From: Chloroflexota bacterium
GTDB taxonomy: Bacteria > Chloroflexota > Dehalococcoidia > Tepidiformales > Tepidiformaceae
DNA length: 7,367 nucleotides
Reading direction: 5' to 3'
NCBI GenBank assembly: GCA_021823905.1
Contig: JAKALX010000176.1
Location: 1 to 7,367, forward strand
Shown: piece after piece, positions 6,575 to 7,367 of the stretch
Layout of the letters: each line of letters opens with the position of its first letter
Numbering within the stretch: the stretch's first letter is position 1
Program-made: the position numbers and the translations under genes
The notes under the pieces: generated by a model
What the model was told of the DNA's origin: nothing
Seen by the model: only the letters and a program-made list of their open reading frames with translations
The model's database searches: none

Positions 6575-6650
6575 TGGTGGGCTCGGCCGGATTCGAACCG
6601 ACGACCAACCGGTTATGAGCCGGCCGCTCTCACCGCTGAGCTACGAGCCC
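6575..6650 (-). tRNA. tRNA with CAU anticodon (elongator Met, or Ile2)
   Basis: A complete 76-base cloverleaf with encoded CCA. Acceptor GGGCTCG/CGAGCCC has 7 pairs with A73. The D stem is GCTC/GAGC. The anticodon stem GCCGG/CCGGT encloses loop CTCATAA, with CAU at 6617-6615. The T arm is GTCGG-TTCGAAT-CCGGC. It is not the initiator: the first acceptor pair is a normal G-C, and the three consecutive G-C pairs below the initiator's anticodon loop are missing. A CAU anticodon also occurs in the Ile2 tRNA, whose wobble C becomes lysidine, and the TTGGTCG variable region is reminiscent of that group. Sequence alone leaves Met against Ile2 open. Confidence 0.95.
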
Positions 6651-6658
6651 CCACGGGC

Positions 6659-6664
6659 ATAATA
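6659..6664 (-). promoter_or_regulatory. Candidate -10 box of the tRNA gene
   Basis: Minus-strand TATTAT matches the -10 consensus at 5 of 6 positions and lies 8 bases before the first tRNA base. That would place the transcription start almost at the mature 5' end. No good -35 box is seen at the right spacing. Confidence 0.4.
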
Positions 6665-6712
6665 CAAGAACGGCGACCGCATCCCGCCAATGCCGCGCCG
6701 TGAATATCCTTT

Positions 6713-7204
6713 CTACCAGCTGCGTTCCCGCCGCTCGCGGTCGCGGTCGCGGTTACCGCCCCGGCGCCCGCCGCCACCACCACCGCCGTACTCTCCCCCA
6801 CCGTAGCCACCGCCTCCATAGCTGCCGCCCCCGCCGCCGCCATAGCCGCCACCGCCGTAGCCGCTGCTGCCTCCGCCTGAACTGCTGCCCGCGCTGGAGT
6901 ACCCGCCACCCCCTGAGCGCGGCTGCGGCTTGAAGCAGTCGCTGCAATAGACCGGCCGGTCGCCTCGCGGCTCAAACGGCACCTTTGCATCCTTGCCGCA
7001 CGACGCGCAGGTCACCGAGAACAGCTCGCGCGCGGGCCGCTGGACCGCGTTCGGGTCGGCAGCCTTGCGCGCCCGGCGGCAGGTTGGGCAACGCCGCGGC
7101 TCGTTGTTGAATCCCTTGGACTGGTGGAACTCCTGCTCGCCCGCCGTGAACGTGAACTCCTGGCCGCAGTCGATACAGGTGAGCGTCTTGTCAGTGAACG
7201 GCAA
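6713..7204 (-). CDS. Double zinc-ribbon protein with Gly/Tyr-rich, Arg-ending tail
   Basis: A 163-residue cytoplasmic protein of unknown function. Two four-cysteine zinc ribbons are visible. The first is C10-x2-C13 ... C39-x2-C42, around the characteristic GQEFTFTAGEQEFHQSKGF of the zinc-ribbon (trcl-like) domain. The second is C66-x2-C69 ... C87-x2-C90, a CxxC-x17-CxxC domain of a kind I associate with Chloroflexota. Residues 97-146 are almost only Gly, Ser and Tyr in GYGGGG-like repeats. The end, RRGGNRDRDRERRERSW, is strongly basic. Such RGG/YGG tails bind RNA or drive condensation in other proteins, so nucleic-acid binding is a reasonable guess, not shown. The start is TTG at 7204: AGGAGG (7213-7218) lies 8 bases ahead and the conserved MPFTDKTLTC opening begins there. 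It is monocistronic by context. Confidence 0.9.
   Translation of the reverse strand: MPFTDKTLTCIDCGQEFTFTAGEQEFHQSKGFNNEPRRCPTCRRARKAADPNAVQRPARELFSVTCASCGKDAKVPFEPRGDRPVYCSDCFKPQPRSGGGGYSSAGSSSGGGSSGYGGGGYGGGGGGSYGGGGYGGGEYGGGGGGGRRGGNRDRDRERRERSW
6767..6916 (-). repeat. Glycine-codon repeat tract inside the zinc-ribbon gene
   Basis: Fifty codons, nearly all Gly, Ser or Tyr, built from imperfect GGYGGGG units. The plus strand therefore shows runs of CCGCC, CCACC and GTAGCC. Tracts of this kind can gain or lose units by slippage, so tail length may vary between strains. Confidence 0.75.
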
Positions 7205-7304
7205 CCCGACGGCCTCCTACATATTCCTGGTTCCCGTCGGTCATCGCGTGTCCTGGAACGAAACGCCTCTCGCCGGAGGCCGATGGAACGCCGGTCCGCG
7301 CGAC

Positions 7305-7333
7305 AGAATACCGCCGTTACCCGCAACTGTCAT
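7305..7333 (-). promoter_or_regulatory. Candidate promoter for the zinc-ribbon gene
   Basis: Minus-strand ATGACA (7333-7328), a 5/6 match to the -35 box, lies the ideal 17 bases ahead of TATTCT (7310-7305), a 4/6 match to the -10 box. Transcription near 7298 would give a leader of about 94 bases containing a 5-bp hairpin (7265-7280) and the AGGAGG site. No gene is seen between 7205 and the window end. Confidence 0.45.
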
Positions 7334-7367
7334 CAAACGCTTCCCGGCCCAAACGTGGCCCCACCAT

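Noticed and set aside
6661..6699. Imperfect hairpin (GGCG/CGCC and GCAT/ATGC) followed by a T-containing stretch after the zinc-ribbon gene
   Set aside because: The stem is broken by an internal loop and the T tract is interrupted; too weak to call a terminator.
6462..6703. Open frames across the tRNA locus on the plus strand, with peptides such as WARPDSNRRPTGYEPAAL
   Set aside because: They are the antisense translation of the tRNA gene, a well-known source of false protein annotations.
7194..7244. Short ATG frame (17 codons) in the zinc-ribbon leader overlapping its start
   Set aside because: No ribosome-binding site ahead of it; the AGGAGG inside it serves the TTG start of the zinc-ribbon gene.

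Overview
The window reads almost entirely on the minus strand and comes from a GC-rich bacterium. The transporter proteins, the Tat-type lipoprotein and the double zinc-ribbon protein most resemble Chloroflexota (Dehalococcoidia-like) proteins. That placement rests on remembered family resemblance and is an inference. No mobile element, phage gene, CRISPR array or rRNA was seen.

From high to low coordinates, in the direction of transcription, the window holds: (1) a small two-zinc-ribbon protein with a long Gly/Tyr-rich, Arg-ending tail (6713-7204), with its own promoter and a TTG start behind a perfect AGGAGG; (2) a tRNA gene with a CAU anticodon and encoded CCA (6575-6650); (3) about 450 bases without a convincing gene, holding a candidate promoter; (4) an oligopeptide-type ABC import operon: Tat/lipoprotein substrate-binding protein (4261-6123), a 145-base gap with a strong 13-bp hairpin, a DppB-type permease (3135-4115) and a DppC-type permease (2208-3131), with no ATPase gene; (5) a leader of about 300 bases with a compact cobalamin riboswitch, an intrinsic terminator and a hairpin covering the Shine-Dalgarno sequence; (6) a BtuF-like lipoprotein (765-1742) overlapping by ATGA a BtuC-like permease (1-768) that runs off the window.

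Functionally there are two import systems side by side. The riboswitch makes it likely that the btuF-btuC pair imports corrinoids and is shut off when cobalamin is plentiful. The other operon would import a peptide or another small solute and must borrow ATP-binding subunits from elsewhere. The most notable signals are the compact riboswitch with two apparent off-switches, a degenerate copy of the substrate-binding protein's C-terminus just ahead of the DppB-type permease, and the RGG-like tail on the zinc-ribbon protein. All families seen are known; I found no clearly new multi-gene system.
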